Part shown: positions 16,703 through 25,797 of the stretch, piece by piece
Layout: every line of letters starts with the position of its first letter
Numbering within the stretch: position 1 is the stretch's first letter
From: Armatimonadota bacterium
Lineage (GTDB): Bacteria > Armatimonadota > SYMT01 > JACQGL01
Assembly: GCA_016199525.1 (NCBI GenBank)
Contig: JACQGL010000161.1
Coordinates: forward strand, 1-39,800
DNA length: 39,800 nucleotides
Direction of reading: 5' to 3'
The notes under the pieces: generated by a model
What the model saw: only the letters and a program-made list of their open reading frames with translations
Databases searched by the model: none
Told to the model about the DNA's origin: nothing
Program-made: the position numbers and the translations under genes

Positions 16703-17818
16703 ATGAAGATTACCGACGTGGAAGCGATCTACCTGCGGCTGCCGGTCATCGAGGAGCGTTGCGACGGCACGCAGGACACCCTGGTGGTCCGGGTCCACAC
16801 GGACGCAGGCCTCACGGGTGTGGGAGAGGCGGACAGCGCCCCGCTGGTGGTCAGGGCGATAGTAGAGGCGCCGGTGTCGCACACCATCCAGCGCGGCCTG
16901 CGGGAGCTGCTGCTGGGCGAGAACCCCCTGGAGATCGAGCGCCTGTGGGAGAAGATGTATCAGGGGACGCTGTTCTTCGGCCGGCGTGCGGCGGCAATTC
17001 AGGCGATGAGCGGGGTGGACATCGCTCTATGGGACATCGCGGGGAAAGCCTACGGACAGCCGGCGCACCGCCTCCTGGGGGGCGCCTACCGGCAGCGAGT
17101 CCGCGCCTACGCCAGTTCGCTGTTCGGGGCCACGCCGGAGGAGACCGGGCGGCTGGCGGCGGGATTCCGCGACCAGGGGTTCACCGCCGTCAAGTTCGGC
17201 TGGGCGCCGATGGGCCAGGATGAGGCGACCGACGTGGCCCTCGTGCGGGAGGCGCGGCGCGGTGCTGGCCGCGATATGGACGTGTTGATCGATGCCGGCT
17301 GCGTGTGGGACAGCAAGACGGCCATCCAGCGCGCTCGCCGCTTCCAGGAGTACGGGATCTACTGGCTGGAAGAGCCGCTACATCCCGACGATCTGGAAGG
17401 CTACGCCCGCCTGGCAACCAGCGTGGATGTGCGCATCGCCGCGGGCGAGGAGGAGAGCAGCCGGCACTCCTACGTGGACCTGATGGATCGCGGCAAGATC
17501 GACGTGGTGCAGGTGGACGTGACCCGCTGCGGCGGGCTGACCGAGGCGCGCCGCATCGCCTGGCTGGCGCACGACCGCCATCTGCCAGTGGTCAACCACA
17601 GCTTCAAGACGGGGATCAATCTCGCGGCATCGCTGCACTTCGTGGCCACGGCCCCGAACGGATTCATCCTTGAGTACCCGATCACTCCCTCGCCGCTGCG
17701 CGACCAGCTGACGCGGGAGAAGTTCCCCGTGGTGGATGGTTACGTGACCATCCCCGACGCGCCGGGCCTGGGCGTGACTCTGGACGAGGAGACCGTGAGT
17801 CGTTACCGCGTGGCGTGA
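16703..17818 (+). CDS. Enolase-superfamily sugar-acid dehydratase (mandelate racemase/muconate lactonizing group)
   Basis: A 371-residue cytosolic enzyme with the two-domain enolase-superfamily layout. The capping domain covers about residues 1-120 ([14 protein letters not shown], then [19 protein letters not shown] at 102-120), followed by a TIM barrel. Catalytic K164 is in AVKFGWAP; metal ligands are D197 (VLIDAGC), E223 (WLEEPLHP) and E249 or E250 (AAGEEES). The acid/base H299 is in [11 protein letters not shown]164 and H299 together fit the mandelate-racemase subgroup, which dehydrates acid sugars, but the substrate cannot be read from sequence. ATG 16703 is chosen because the family core begins there. 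A FabI-like reductase and a GH32-like glycosidase follow on the same strand, suggesting a sugar-utilisation locus. Confidence 0.85.
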   Translation: MKITDVEAIYLRLPVIEERCDGTQDTLVVRVHTDAGLTGVGEADSAPLVVRAIVEAPVSHTIQRGLRELLLGENPLEIERLWEKMYQGTLFFGRRAAAIQAMSGVDIALWDIAGKAYGQPAHRLLGGAYRQRVRAYASSLFGATPEETGRLAAGFRDQGFTAVKFGWAPMGQDEATDVALVREARRGAGRDMDVLIDAGCVWDSKTAIQRARRFQEYGIYWLEEPLHPDDLEGYARLATSVDVRIAAGEEESSRHSYVDLMDRGKIDVVQVDVTRCGGLTEARRIAWLAHDRHLPVVNHSFKTGINLAASLHFVATAPNGFILEYPITPSPLRDQLTREKFPVVDGYVTIPDAPGLGVTLDEETVSRYRVA

Positions 17819-17869
17819 CCGCCAGAGTTGTTTTGCACTGCGGAGGTGTGAGGGACCCGGAGGGTCGGA

Positions 17870-18056
17870 ACTGAACCGCTGATGAACCCCGATAGATGCC
17901 GATAGGAAGGCGGCGTGGGCGCGCGTGCCGGTCCGTGCAGTTAAGCGCTCGGATTCGACCAGCGGTCCCCTCCTTCTTGATCGGCGTGTGTCGGAGTGCA
18001 TTGGCGGTTTCTGTCTCTTCTTTTCTGCGTCTTCCGCGCCTCTGCGGTGGATCCAT
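17870..18056 (+). repeat. Composite dispersed-repeat spacer
   Basis: The dehydratase/FabI spacer contains two repeat phrases. One is GATGAACCCCGATAGATGCC (17881-17900), whose reverse strand reads PIGIYRGSSAVQ. The other is TTCTGCGTCTTCCGCGCCTC (about 18023-18042), whose reverse strand reads HRRGAEDAEKKRQ. Both resemble repeat-derived spurious peptides that I recall from many environmental bacterial genomes. The second ends shortly before the FabI ribosome-binding site. Confidence 0.5.
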
Positions 18057-18077
18057 CGGTGCAGGAAAGGACTTCCA

Positions 18078-18866
18078 GTGCTACTTAAAGACAAGCGTGT
18101 GCTGGTGATGGGCCTGCTGGATACGAAGAGTCTGGCCTGGGTGATTGGTACGCGGGCGGCGGAGGCGGGTGCGGAGGTGATCTATACGGTGCAGAGCGAG
18201 CGCTTCCGCGATACGCTCCTGCGCCGCTCCTTCCGCCAGGAGGGCCTCAGTGTGGATGACTACCGCATCCTCCCCTGCGACGTTACCCGCAACGAGGAGA
18301 TCGAGGCCCTGTTTGGGCAGGTGGGAATGCTGGACGGCGTGGTGCACAGCATCGCCTACGCGAAGCCGGAGACCTGCCTGACAGGGCCGATCTGGAACCC
18401 CCCGCGCGAGGACGTGGCGCTGGCGTTCCAGGTGAGCGCCGCCTCGCTGGCGTACGTGGGGGGCGCCGCCGCCGACCGGCTGCGCGCCGGGGGCAGTATC
18501 GTCACCCTCACCTTTGATTCGCAGCACGCCTACCCCAGCTACAACTGGATGGGCGTGTGCAAGGCGGCGCTGGAGGCGGTGGCCCGCTACCTGGCCCGCG
18601 ACCTGGGGCCGCGGGGCGTGCGTATCAATTGCGTCTCCGCCGGTCCGCAGCGCACCCGCGCGGCGACGCACATCCCCGGCTTCGCGCAGATCGAGGAGGA
18701 GTGGCCCGCTCGCGCCCCGCTGGGCTGGGACCCGGATACCGACCGCCAGGCCATCGCCGGGGCGGCGCTTTTCCTGCTGAGCGATCTCTCCGGGCGCATC
18801 ACCGGAGAGATCCTGCACGTGGACGGCGGCTTCCACGTGATGGGGGTGCCGGCGGAGCGCCGGTAG
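18078..18866 (+). CDS. fabI: Enoyl-[acyl-carrier-protein] reductase, FabI/InhA-like
   Basis: A 262-residue short-chain dehydrogenase that would reduce trans-2-enoyl-ACP with NADH in fatty-acid elongation. Features of the FabI subgroup are the modified NAD motif VMGLLDTKSLAW near residues 10-21 (instead of TGxxxGxG), SIAYAKPE near 91-98, and the Y-x6-K catalytic pair Y155 and K162 in YNWMGVCK. ISAGP-like VSAGPQRTRAA follows. F146 in TLTFDS replaces the second tyrosine of Escherichia coli FabI and matches the InhA-type FD pair. Start is GTG 18078 with AGGAAAGG eight bases upstream. It sits between carbohydrate genes instead of a fab cluster, so a specialised reductase cannot be excluded. Confidence 0.83.
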   Translation: MLLKDKRVLVMGLLDTKSLAWVIGTRAAEAGAEVIYTVQSERFRDTLLRRSFRQEGLSVDDYRILPCDVTRNEEIEALFGQVGMLDGVVHSIAYAKPETCLTGPIWNPPREDVALAFQVSAASLAYVGGAAADRLRAGGSIVTLTFDSQHAYPSYNWMGVCKAALEAVARYLARDLGPRGVRINCVSAGPQRTRAATHIPGFAQIEEEWPARAPLGWDPDTDRQAIAGAALFLLSDLSGRITGEILHVDGGFHVMGVPAERR

Positions 18867-18985
18867 CGCCCCTCCACCGGGGGACGGCAGAAGCGGTCCT
18901 GTGGTCGCAAACGCGGCGCGATGCCGCCTTTGCCCGCTTGATGCGGTCCATACGGACCGCCCGTATAGGGGGGAAGGGCAGGATC

Positions 18986-20389
18986 ATGACCAATTACGCC
19001 GAGCCCTACGGGTCTCCGATTCACTATCGCCCGCAGGTCGGGCGGCTGGCGGATACCATTCCGTTATTCTGGCAGGGCGAATACCACATCTTCTATCTGC
19101 ACGCCGATATTGGCAAGGTGCCCTGGAAGCACATCGTCTCAACGGACCTGATCCACTGGCAAGAGCTGCCTACCGCATTGGTTTCGGATGGTGACCCGGA
19201 CGGTCCGGATGGCGAGCACATATTCACGGGCAGCGTCGTCGAGAGAAACGGCACGTTCCACATCTTCTACACGGGCTGGAACCCGCGGAATCCGCAGGGT
19301 CGCGAGTTCATCATGCACGCCACCAGCGGTGACCTGATCCGCTGGACCAAGCACCCCGAGCACGGGTTCCACGCCGACGGGGTGCACTACCAGAACAGCG
19401 ACTTCCGTGATCCGTATGTCTTCTGGAACGAAGAGGATCGTTCGTACTGGATGATCCTGTGCGCCCGCGATGCCAGGACCGGCCGGCCCGTGCAGGGGGT
19501 TGCCAGGTCTGCGGACTTGACCAGGTGGGAGCAGATCGGCCCGCTGCTCTATGATCCGCCACTAGGTGGTGGGACGCCCGAATGCCCAGATCTCTTTCAG
19601 ATCGGCGACACCTGGTATATCATCCATTCGCCTTCCGCCGGCACGACGGATGTGCGCTATGCAAAGGAGATCCGCGGGCCGTACCGCCTGCCGCACGCCT
19701 GGACCATCGACACGCCCATTCTTTACGCTGCCAAGCGTATGTTCGACGGCCAGCGGCACGTGATTACGGGCTGGGTGCGCGACCTGGGTGGCGAGCGGGA
19801 CGGCGGCGGCTTCGAGTGGGGCGGCGACCAGTGCGTGCCGCGTGAGGTGTACCCGGGACCTAACGGCCAGCTCTACTTCCGGCCCGTCCCCGAGGCGACC
19901 GCCGTGTTCACCCGGCCGGTGCTCGATCTGGCCACGGAGCCAGAACTCAACGCACAGCGCGTCCAATGGGGCTACAGAGATGCTGCGCTCGTTGGTCAAG
20001 CCACCGGTGCGGGCTCGCAGTGCGCCTTCGACGTGCCGGCCAACTACATGCTGCAATGCAAGGCGCAGATAGACCCCAAAGCGGTGCTGGCCCTGGTGAT
20101 GCGCGAGCAGGAGGAGCCGGAATCAGGTTACCGCCTGGTCGTTCGTCCTGGAGCACAGGAAGCGGAGATCAATGGGCCGGGGTTCCGTTACCCGCGTGCA
20201 ATCACGCTGGACGCGAGCCAGCCGATTGACATCCAGGCATTCGTGCAGGGCACGATAATCGAGTGCTTCCTCAACGACGCCTATGCCTTCAGCTGCCGTG
20301 CCTACAACCACCGGACGGGAAATCTGGGGCTGAATGTGGCGGGCGGCCAGGTGAAGGTACTGGTCCTGACGGTGAAGACGCACCGGTAG
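18986..20389 (+). CDS. GH32-like glycoside hydrolase (five-bladed propeller)
   Basis: A 467-residue enzyme related to GH32 fructosidases, which cleave terminal beta-fructosyl bonds of sucrose, levan or inulin. The propeller spans about residues 10-320 and a C-terminal beta-sandwich about 330-467. Catalytic-site candidates are D23 in RLADTIPLFW, where classical enzymes have WMNDPNG, D142 in FRDPYVF (RDP motif) and E199 in GGGTPECPDLF (EC motif). The nucleophile motif is very divergent, so this is a distant subgroup and the substrate may not be a fructan. No signal peptide is evident, so it acts in the cytoplasm. ATG 18986 follows a GGGAAGGG purine stretch. Confidence 0.75.
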   Translation: MTNYAEPYGSPIHYRPQVGRLADTIPLFWQGEYHIFYLHADIGKVPWKHIVSTDLIHWQELPTALVSDGDPDGPDGEHIFTGSVVERNGTFHIFYTGWNPRNPQGREFIMHATSGDLIRWTKHPEHGFHADGVHYQNSDFRDPYVFWNEEDRSYWMILCARDARTGRPVQGVARSADLTRWEQIGPLLYDPPLGGGTPECPDLFQIGDTWYIIHSPSAGTTDVRYAKEIRGPYRLPHAWTIDTPILYAAKRMFDGQRHVITGWVRDLGGERDGGGFEWGGDQCVPREVYPGPNGQLYFRPVPEATAVFTRPVLDLATEPELNAQRVQWGYRDAALVGQATGAGSQCAFDVPANYMLQCKAQIDPKAVLALVMREQEEPESGYRLVVRPGAQEAEINGPGFRYPRAITLDASQPIDIQAFVQGTIIECFLNDAYAFSCRAYNHRTGNLGLNVAGGQVKVLVLTVKTHR

Positions 20390-20617
20390 GCAGGAAGGAG
20401 AACGGAGCGGACGCTACGCAGAGACGTGGTGACGCCACGGAATAGGCGGGCATCGTAACTCATAACCTCGTGAAGTTTACTCGCGTGCTGGTTACCCGCC
20501 AGGCGAGTTGAAGTCTGGAAGACCGCCGACGGAGCACCCGTAAAGCGCTCTCCTGTCTGTTTTCGGGCAAGGCCAACCCTGGTGCGAGGCATCCTTGCAC
20601 CGGAAACAATTATCGAG

Positions 20618-21364
20618 ATGCTACTGGCCTGTTCCACGCGCAGCTTCTCCAGAGATCGGCTGGAGATCGCCCTGGCGAAGGTTGCCTGGGCGGGCTACCA
20701 GGGGGTTGAGATGGCCCTTGAGGATGCCCCCTCCGATACGTCGTGGCTGCGCGAGCGGCTCCAGAACAACCAGCTCCGGATGGCTGATATCCACGCGGGC
20801 GCGCTGGGAGCGGCGGATCGTGAAGCGGCGCTGGAAGGCGCGGCCCGCATCGGACGCCTGGCGCTCCTGGCGCGGGAGATGGACGGCTCCCGTGTGGTGG
20901 TGACCGCGCCCGAACAGGGGGATTTCGAGGCGCTCGCCTACGGGCTCCGTGCCTTGCTCGGCGCGCTCGAGCGGCTGCCAGTGGCCGTCTGCGTGGCGAA
21001 CTCCGCGGGGACCCTGGTCGCCACCCCGGAAAATCTGGCGCGTCTGAACGAGGCTGTGCCTGCGCCCGCGCACGCCTTGGCGCTGGACCCGGGGCAGGCG
21101 CTCCTGGCCGGCTGGGACCCTGCGCAGCCGGAGCGCTGGCCTGCCGTACCCCAGGTGGTTTACCTCAACGACGCACGCGCGGGGTGCCTGCGTCCCCCAG
21201 GCGCGGGCGAGGTGGACTGGCCGCGGCTGGCCGCCGCCCTGCGCGGCGCCGGGTTTGACGGCGCCGTAACGCTCGCCTTGGTCGGCGCGCACGATTACGA
21301 GGTAGAACCCGCCGCCCGGGAAGCCCGCCTCGCCGCCGAGGAGTGGTTCGGGGTGGGGGTGTGA
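20618..21364 (+). CDS. Sugar phosphate isomerase/epimerase-like TIM-barrel protein
   Basis: About 248 residues, of the AP-endonuclease-2/xylose-isomerase-like barrel group. Strand/helix repeats begin with MLLACSTRSFSRDRLEIAL, AKVAWAGYQGVEMAL and RMADIHAGALG, and end with VVYLNDARAG, GEVDWPRLAAALRGAGFDG and an acidic ending. These are hallmarks of the superfamily (sugar isomerases, inosose dehydratases), though the metal-binding Glu/His set is incomplete. The strand after VVVTAPEQG is reduced, and VCVANSAGTLV replaces the usual E(N/P)H segment. It may therefore be non-catalytic or a divergent isomerase. ATG 20618 fits the usual start; GTG 20582 in frame is an alternative. The preceding spacer (20390-20617) shows no gene. 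Confidence 0.6.
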   Translation: MLLACSTRSFSRDRLEIALAKVAWAGYQGVEMALEDAPSDTSWLRERLQNNQLRMADIHAGALGAADREAALEGAARIGRLALLAREMDGSRVVVTAPEQGDFEALAYGLRALLGALERLPVAVCVANSAGTLVATPENLARLNEAVPAPAHALALDPGQALLAGWDPAQPERWPAVPQVVYLNDARAGCLRPPGAGEVDWPRLAAALRGAGFDGAVTLALVGAHDYEVEPAAREARLAAEEWFGVGV

Positions 21365-21464
21365 TTTGGCTCATACGCTGCTACACACGATCCGTCAGGT
21401 TGCCGTACTGCTCGTCCTGGCCACCGCGGGTGTGATTTGGCTCATACGCTGCTACACACGATCC
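21357..21464 (+). repeat. 37-base direct repeat at a gene junction
   Basis: GGGTGTGATTTGGCTCATAC and the 17 bases after it occur identically at 21357-21393 and 21428-21464, with 34 bases between (period 71). The first copy contains the stop codon of the isomerase-like gene; the second lies just upstream of the DUF5677 start. The period is not a multiple of three, so the copies are read in different frames. This is a recent local duplication. Confidence 0.9.
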
Positions 21465-21494
21465 CGGGGAAGCCGGTTCGGTCGGAGAGACGAG

Positions 21495-22280
21495 ATGGGG
21501 ATGCCACTGACACCAGCCGAGTATAGGGCCCGTATGTGGGACATGCATCGCCCGGCCTTTGAGCTCTGGTGCCGTTGCCATAGGGTGCTGGAGGAAGCAG
21601 CCCCCCGGCCGCGGGACTGGTCTACAGCATTCTGCCGCGCGATCGATCTGCTATTCATACAGGCCTTCAAGGCCTACGGATCACTATATTTCCTCTGCGT
21701 ACGCGGGCATGGGGAGGACGCTGCAACCATACTACGCCGCATGCTGGAGATCGCCTTCCAGGTGCGGTTCCTCTGCTCTGACCCGGCGCAACAGGAGGAC
21801 CGTGCCAGCAGGTATCTGGCCTGGTTCTGGCTGCAAGCAGAGCACCTCCCTCAGGCTGGCGTTCCGGCTAGCCGTCGAGAGTGGTGGCTGGCTCATTGCC
21901 ACACCCACAGGCACTTGGTAACCCGTCCGACCGGCAGTCCCTTCCGGAACTGGTGGGGTGACACGCCACTCCGGGACATCGCTCGGGACCTCGGCCTGCA
22001 AGGTACCTATGATGAGGACTACCGGTTCCTCTCGCAGATGGCCCACGGCACGGCGCAAGGGCATCTGTATCTGTTCCGACCTGCAGAAGGTGGGATAGAG
22101 GTGCGGTCCGATGTGTTGGTGCCCGAGATGCTTGTCTTCGGAACCCGTTATGTGCTGGGCGTAGCCGTGCGCTGGCAAGAGCACTTCGGCGTAGTTACGA
22201 CAGAGCCGCTGTGCTCGTTGGCCCAAGAGGCCGTGGAGTTCGATCTCCGTCGGCTTCCTCCTAACAGGCCAGCCGAGTAG
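21495..22280 (+). CDS. DUF5677-like protein
   Basis: A 261-residue protein from ATG 21495, which has GGAGAG at 21484-21489. It is mostly helical, with RAIDLLFIQAFKAYGSLYFL and EDAATILRRMLEIAFQVRFL in the pattern of DUF5677, a family of unknown function sometimes found near defence genes. A central SQMAHGTAQGHL segment is also helical. The frame is open upstream to TTG 21366, which would add a hydrophobic segment (VAVLLVLATAGVIWLIRCY). That extension is made partly of the duplicated 37 bases, so I consider it an artefact of the duplication, though a membrane-anchored form is possible. Base use is less GC-rich than its neighbours by eye. The role is unknown. Confidence 0.5.
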   Translation: MGMPLTPAEYRARMWDMHRPAFELWCRCHRVLEEAAPRPRDWSTAFCRAIDLLFIQAFKAYGSLYFLCVRGHGEDAATILRRMLEIAFQVRFLCSDPAQQEDRASRYLAWFWLQAEHLPQAGVPASRREWWLAHCHTHRHLVTRPTGSPFRNWWGDTPLRDIARDLGLQGTYDEDYRFLSQMAHGTAQGHLYLFRPAEGGIEVRSDVLVPEMLVFGTRYVLGVAVRWQEHFGVVTTEPLCSLAQEAVEFDLRRLPPNRPAE

Positions 22281-22298
22281 ACGTACAGGCCTCTTTCC

Positions 22299-23171
22299 GT
22301 GTTTCTCCTATCCGATCTCCGCGAACTGTGGCGCTTCCGCGAGCTGCTCCTCATTCTGGTGCAGCGCGACCTCAAAGTTCGCTACAAGAATTCGTTCCTC
22401 GGGTTCGGGTGGTCACTCATCAACCCGCTGCTGCAGGTCATCGTTATCACGTTTGTGCTCAAGATCTTCCTGCGGGTGGGAGTGGCGAACTACTCCGCCT
22501 ACATTTTCTGCGCTTTCCTGCCCTGGTCGTTCTTCCAGCTCTCGCTGTTGGACGCAAGCAACTCCCTGGCCTTTCAGGAGCGGCTGCTGAAGAAGGTCTA
22601 CTTCCCCCGAGAGATCCTGCCGCTGGCGTGCGTCCTCTCCAACCTGGTGCATTTCCTGCTCGCCCTGGGCGTCTTCCTGGTGTATCTGGCTGCCCTGCCG
22701 CTGTTTACCTGGTTTACGGGCGGCAAGTTCGTGTGGACCATCCAGCCGACCGTCTTCTTCACGCCGGTGGTGATCGTGATTCTGTTTCTGCTGAGCGCGG
22801 GGTTATCGCTGGTAGCCGCGGCGCTGAACCTGTTCTACGAGGACGTGCGTTTCCTGCTGACCGTGGGGCTGAACATCCTCTACTACCTGGTGCCGATCAT
22901 CTACTTCCCTGAGCTGGTGGCGCGGGCGCTTCCCCATCGGCTGTACGCGATCTATATGCTCAATCCGCTGTCCCCACTCATCTCGGCGTTTCGGAAGTGG
23001 GTGCTGCCACCCACCAACATCAGCATCGGCGGCACGCACGCGGCCACCTCGGGGATCACCGCCACGGATGGCGCGTATCTACTGGTAGCGGCAGTGGTTT
23101 CCGTGCTGGTGGCCGCCGCTGGCTACGCCTTCTTCAACGCGCGCAAGTGGCAGTTTGCGGAGCGACTATGA
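22299..23171 (+). CDS. ABC-2 type polysaccharide export permease (Wzm-like)
   Basis: A 290-residue inner-membrane permease. It begins with the amphipathic DLRELWRFRELLLILVQRDLKVRYKNSFLGFGWSL region (about 6-40), the hallmark of Wzm/TagG/KpsM-type exporters of O-antigen, teichoic acid or capsule. About six membrane helices follow (near 42-60, 66-85, 105-130, 145-175, 185-205 and 255-278). IIYFPELVARALP and LNPLSPLISAFRKWVL are typical of the last periplasmic loop. Start is GTG 22299 with no strong Shine-Dalgarno. The stop overlaps the ATPase start in ATGA (23168-23171), indicating coupled translation and a two-gene transporter. No glycan biosynthesis genes are adjacent within the window. Confidence 0.88.
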   Translation: MFLLSDLRELWRFRELLLILVQRDLKVRYKNSFLGFGWSLINPLLQVIVITFVLKIFLRVGVANYSAYIFCAFLPWSFFQLSLLDASNSLAFQERLLKKVYFPREILPLACVLSNLVHFLLALGVFLVYLAALPLFTWFTGGKFVWTIQPTVFFTPVVIVILFLLSAGLSLVAAALNLFYEDVRFLLTVGLNILYYLVPIIYFPELVARALPHRLYAIYMLNPLSPLISAFRKWVLPPTNISIGGTHAATSGITATDGAYLLVAAVVSVLVAAAGYAFFNARKWQFAERL

Positions 23172-23905
23172 TTGCGGCCCGCGGCCTGGTAAAGGAGTTT
23201 GTGGTAGCGGTGCAGCCGCCTTCGGTGAAGCGGCTGCTGCTCTCGTTCGGGCAGCGGGAGCGGCGAGTGGTGCGCGCCCTTAACGGTCTCGACCTGGAGA
23301 TGGCGGCGGGGGAGACGGTGGCGCTTATCGGCCGGAACGGCTCCGGAAAAAGCACCTTCCTCGGTCTCGTCGGGCGAATCTATCGCCCCACGGCGGGCAA
23401 ACTGGAGGTGCGCGGGCGGGTATCGCCGCTGCTGGAGCTGGGAGCGGGCTTCCACTCCGACCTTACCGGCAGAGAGAACGTGCTTCTCAACGGCGTCATC
23501 CTGGGCCTCAGCCGCGCCCAGGTAGCGGCGCGATTCGACCAGATCGTGGCGTTCGCAGGCCTGGAGGAGAAGATCGACGCGCCCATCCGTACCTACTCCT
23601 CCGGCCAGGTAATGCGGCTGGGATTCTCCGTTGCCGTCCATACGGACGCGGAGATCTTGCTGGTGGACGAGGTGCTGGCGGTGGGGGATGAGGCGTTCCA
23701 GGAGCAGTGCTACGCCCGCATCCGCGAGTTCCAGGCGCAGGGACGCACGATCGTGTTCGTCTCCCACGACATGCGGGCCGTGGAACGAGTGGCGCAGCGG
23801 GCGATCTGGCTGGAACGGGGCCGCGTGCGCGCCGACGGCCCCGCGGCGGAGGTGGCGCGTCGCTACCTGGAAGAAGCACACGCCCTGGCACCGGCCCCCG
23901 GTTGA
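23168..23905 (+). CDS. ABC transporter ATP-binding protein, polysaccharide export (Wzt/TagH-like)
   Basis: A 245-residue ATPase partnering the upstream permease. Walker A is IGRNGSGKST at about residues 56-65, with Q-loop region SPLLELGAGFHSDLTGRENV. The ABC signature is represented by YSSGQVMRLGFSVA, Walker B is ILLVDEVLAVGDEAFQ, and the switch histidine is VSHDM. The LELGAGFxxxLTGREN and VGDxxFQ blocks are specific for the polysaccharide/polyol-phosphate exporter group. It ends soon after the nucleotide-binding domain, so it lacks the C-terminal carbohydrate-binding domain of O9a-type Wzt. Start ATG 23168 overlaps the permease stop by four bases. Confidence 0.9.
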   Translation: MIAARGLVKEFVVAVQPPSVKRLLLSFGQRERRVVRALNGLDLEMAAGETVALIGRNGSGKSTFLGLVGRIYRPTAGKLEVRGRVSPLLELGAGFHSDLTGRENVLLNGVILGLSRAQVAARFDQIVAFAGLEEKIDAPIRTYSSGQVMRLGFSVAVHTDAEILLVDEVLAVGDEAFQEQCYARIREFQAQGRTIVFVSHDMRAVERVAQRAIWLERGRVRADGPAAEVARRYLEEAHALAPAPG

Positions 23906-23907
23906 GT

Positions 23908-23938
23908 GCCCCCCGTACACCGCGGGGATAAGTTTCTC
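23908..23938 (+). terminator. Weak terminator-like stem after the exporter genes
   Basis: CCCCCG around 23909-23914 can pair with CGGGG at 23923-23927, followed by ATAAGTTTCTC. The stem is short and the T-run poor, so this is only a candidate end for the exporter transcript before the pyr promoter. Confidence 0.3.
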
Positions 23939-23970
23939 TCCCAGCGCGCCATCACGCTCCTGCGTCGCCG

Positions 23971-23999
23971 TTGACTTCCCCGGGTCCCGGTGATATACT
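23971..23999 (+). promoter_or_regulatory. Promoter of the pyrimidine operon
   Basis: TTGACT (23971-23976) and TATACT (23994-23999) are separated by exactly 17 bases, a near-consensus housekeeping promoter. Transcription would start near 24006, giving a leader of about 150 bases that contains the PyrR-binding element and terminator before pyrR. Confidence 0.8.
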
Positions 24000-24019
24000 G
24001 CTTAGCGACGAGAGCAGGA

Positions 24020-24050
24020 CCTTTAAGTCGGCCCCGAGAGGCTGATAAGG
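24020..24050 (+). promoter_or_regulatory. PyrR-binding anti-antiterminator element
   Basis: The leader contains CCTTTAAGTCGGC followed by CCCGAGAGGCTGATAAGG. The CCTT...AAGG ends can pair, and the GAGAGGCT loop segment matches the GNGAGGY core of known PyrR-binding loops. When UMP or UTP is bound, PyrR would stabilise this hairpin and favour the downstream terminator. A second hairpin (GGTGTGCGCGC at 24065-24075 with GCGCGCACCC at 24094-24103) lies between and may be part of the alternative fold. Confidence 0.75.
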
Positions 24051-24083
24051 ACTGCGCCCCTGATGGTGTGCGCGCGCCCGTAG

Positions 24084-24740
<657 letters not shown>

Positions 24741-24773
24741 GTGGGAGCCGGGGCTCCAGGAGCACGTGACATC

Positions 24774-25787
24774 ATGAATAGCGCCAGCGTGACTCTGGAC
24801 AGGACCGCCACCGTGCCGCCCCAGGCAGAGCGGCCGACGCTTCCCTGGCGGCGCGCCGACGTTCTGGGATTGCAGGACTGGGCGCCCGCGGAGATGGAGC
24901 ACGTTCTGGACACCGCCGCCTCGTTCAAAGAGATCATGGCGCGGCCGATTAAGAAGGTGCCCACCCTGCGGGGGAAGTCCATCGTGACGCTGTTTTACGA
25001 AAACTCCACGCGCACGCGCACTTCGTTCGAGCTGGCCGCCAAGGTGATGTCCGCCGACGCGATCAATATCAGCGCCGACGCCAGCAGCGTCCAGAAGGGC
25101 GAATCGCTCAAGGATACCATCCTCACGCTACAGGCCCTGGGGATGGACCTGATCGTCATCCGCCACCCGCTGTCCGGCGCCGCGGCGTTCGCGGCCCAGG
25201 TGGCGCGCGTCCCGGTGATCAACGCGGGCGACGGCACGCACGAGCACCCGTCGCAGGGATTGCTCGACCTGTTTACCCTGCGCGAGGTGAAAGGGCACAT
25301 CGAGGGGCTGACGGTGCTCATCGTGGGAGACATCACCCACAGCCGTGTGGCGCGCTCCGATCTCTGGGGCCTGCGCGCGATGGGCGCCCGCGTGCGCCTG
25401 TGCGGCCCCAGCACGCTGATGCCGTCGGGCATCCAGGCCGCGGGGGCCGAGGTCTACGAAGACCTGGACGAAGCCCTGCCGGGCGTGGATGTGGTGAACG
25501 TGCTGCGCATCCAGCAGGAGCGGCAGGACCGGGGGCTGTTCCCCAGCCTGCGTGAATACAGCCAGCGGTGGGGGATCAATCCCGGGCGGTTGCGCGCTGC
25601 CGCGCCGGATGTCACCGTGATGCACCCCGGCCCGATGAACCGCGGTGTGGAGATCAGCGCCGACGTGGCCGATGCGGGCTACGCGGTGATTACCGACCAG
25701 GTGCAGAACGGCGTGGCCGTGCGCATGGCGCTGCTCTACCTGCTGCTGGGGGCTTTGGCTGACACGACGAATGGTGTGGGGGGATAG
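24774..25787 (+). CDS. pyrB: Aspartate carbamoyltransferase catalytic subunit
   Basis: Condenses carbamoyl phosphate and aspartate to N-carbamoyl-aspartate, the committed step of UMP synthesis. The 337-residue protein has an N-terminal extension of about 25 residues. The carbamoyl-phosphate site STRTRTSF is at residues 78-85, SSVQKGESLKDT near 103-114, HPSQGLLDLFTL and the aspartate-domain block MHPGPMNRGVEI follow. No pyrI regulatory chain is present, consistent with control by PyrR. ATG 24774 has AGGAG 11 bases upstream; an earlier in-frame GTG at 24741 overlaps the hairpin and is less likely. The stop TAG (25785-25787) is followed at once by the Shine-Dalgarno of the AbiTii-like gene. Confidence 0.95.
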   Translation: MNSASVTLDRTATVPPQAERPTLPWRRADVLGLQDWAPAEMEHVLDTAASFKEIMARPIKKVPTLRGKSIVTLFYENSTRTRTSFELAAKVMSADAINISADASSVQKGESLKDTILTLQALGMDLIVIRHPLSGAAAFAAQVARVPVINAGDGTHEHPSQGLLDLFTLREVKGHIEGLTVLIVGDITHSRVARSDLWGLRAMGARVRLCGPSTLMPSGIQAAGAEVYEDLDEALPGVDVVNVLRIQQERQDRGLFPSLREYSQRWGINPGRLRAAAPDVTVMHPGPMNRGVEISADVADAGYAVITDQVQNGVAVRMALLYLLLGALADTTNGVGG

Positions 25788-25797
25788 GAGGGCCGAT

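Noticed and set aside
17378-18094. Minus-strand frame containing HRRGAEDAEKKRQ
   Set aside because: The peptide comes from a dispersed repeat and the rest is antisense to the dehydratase; not a gene.
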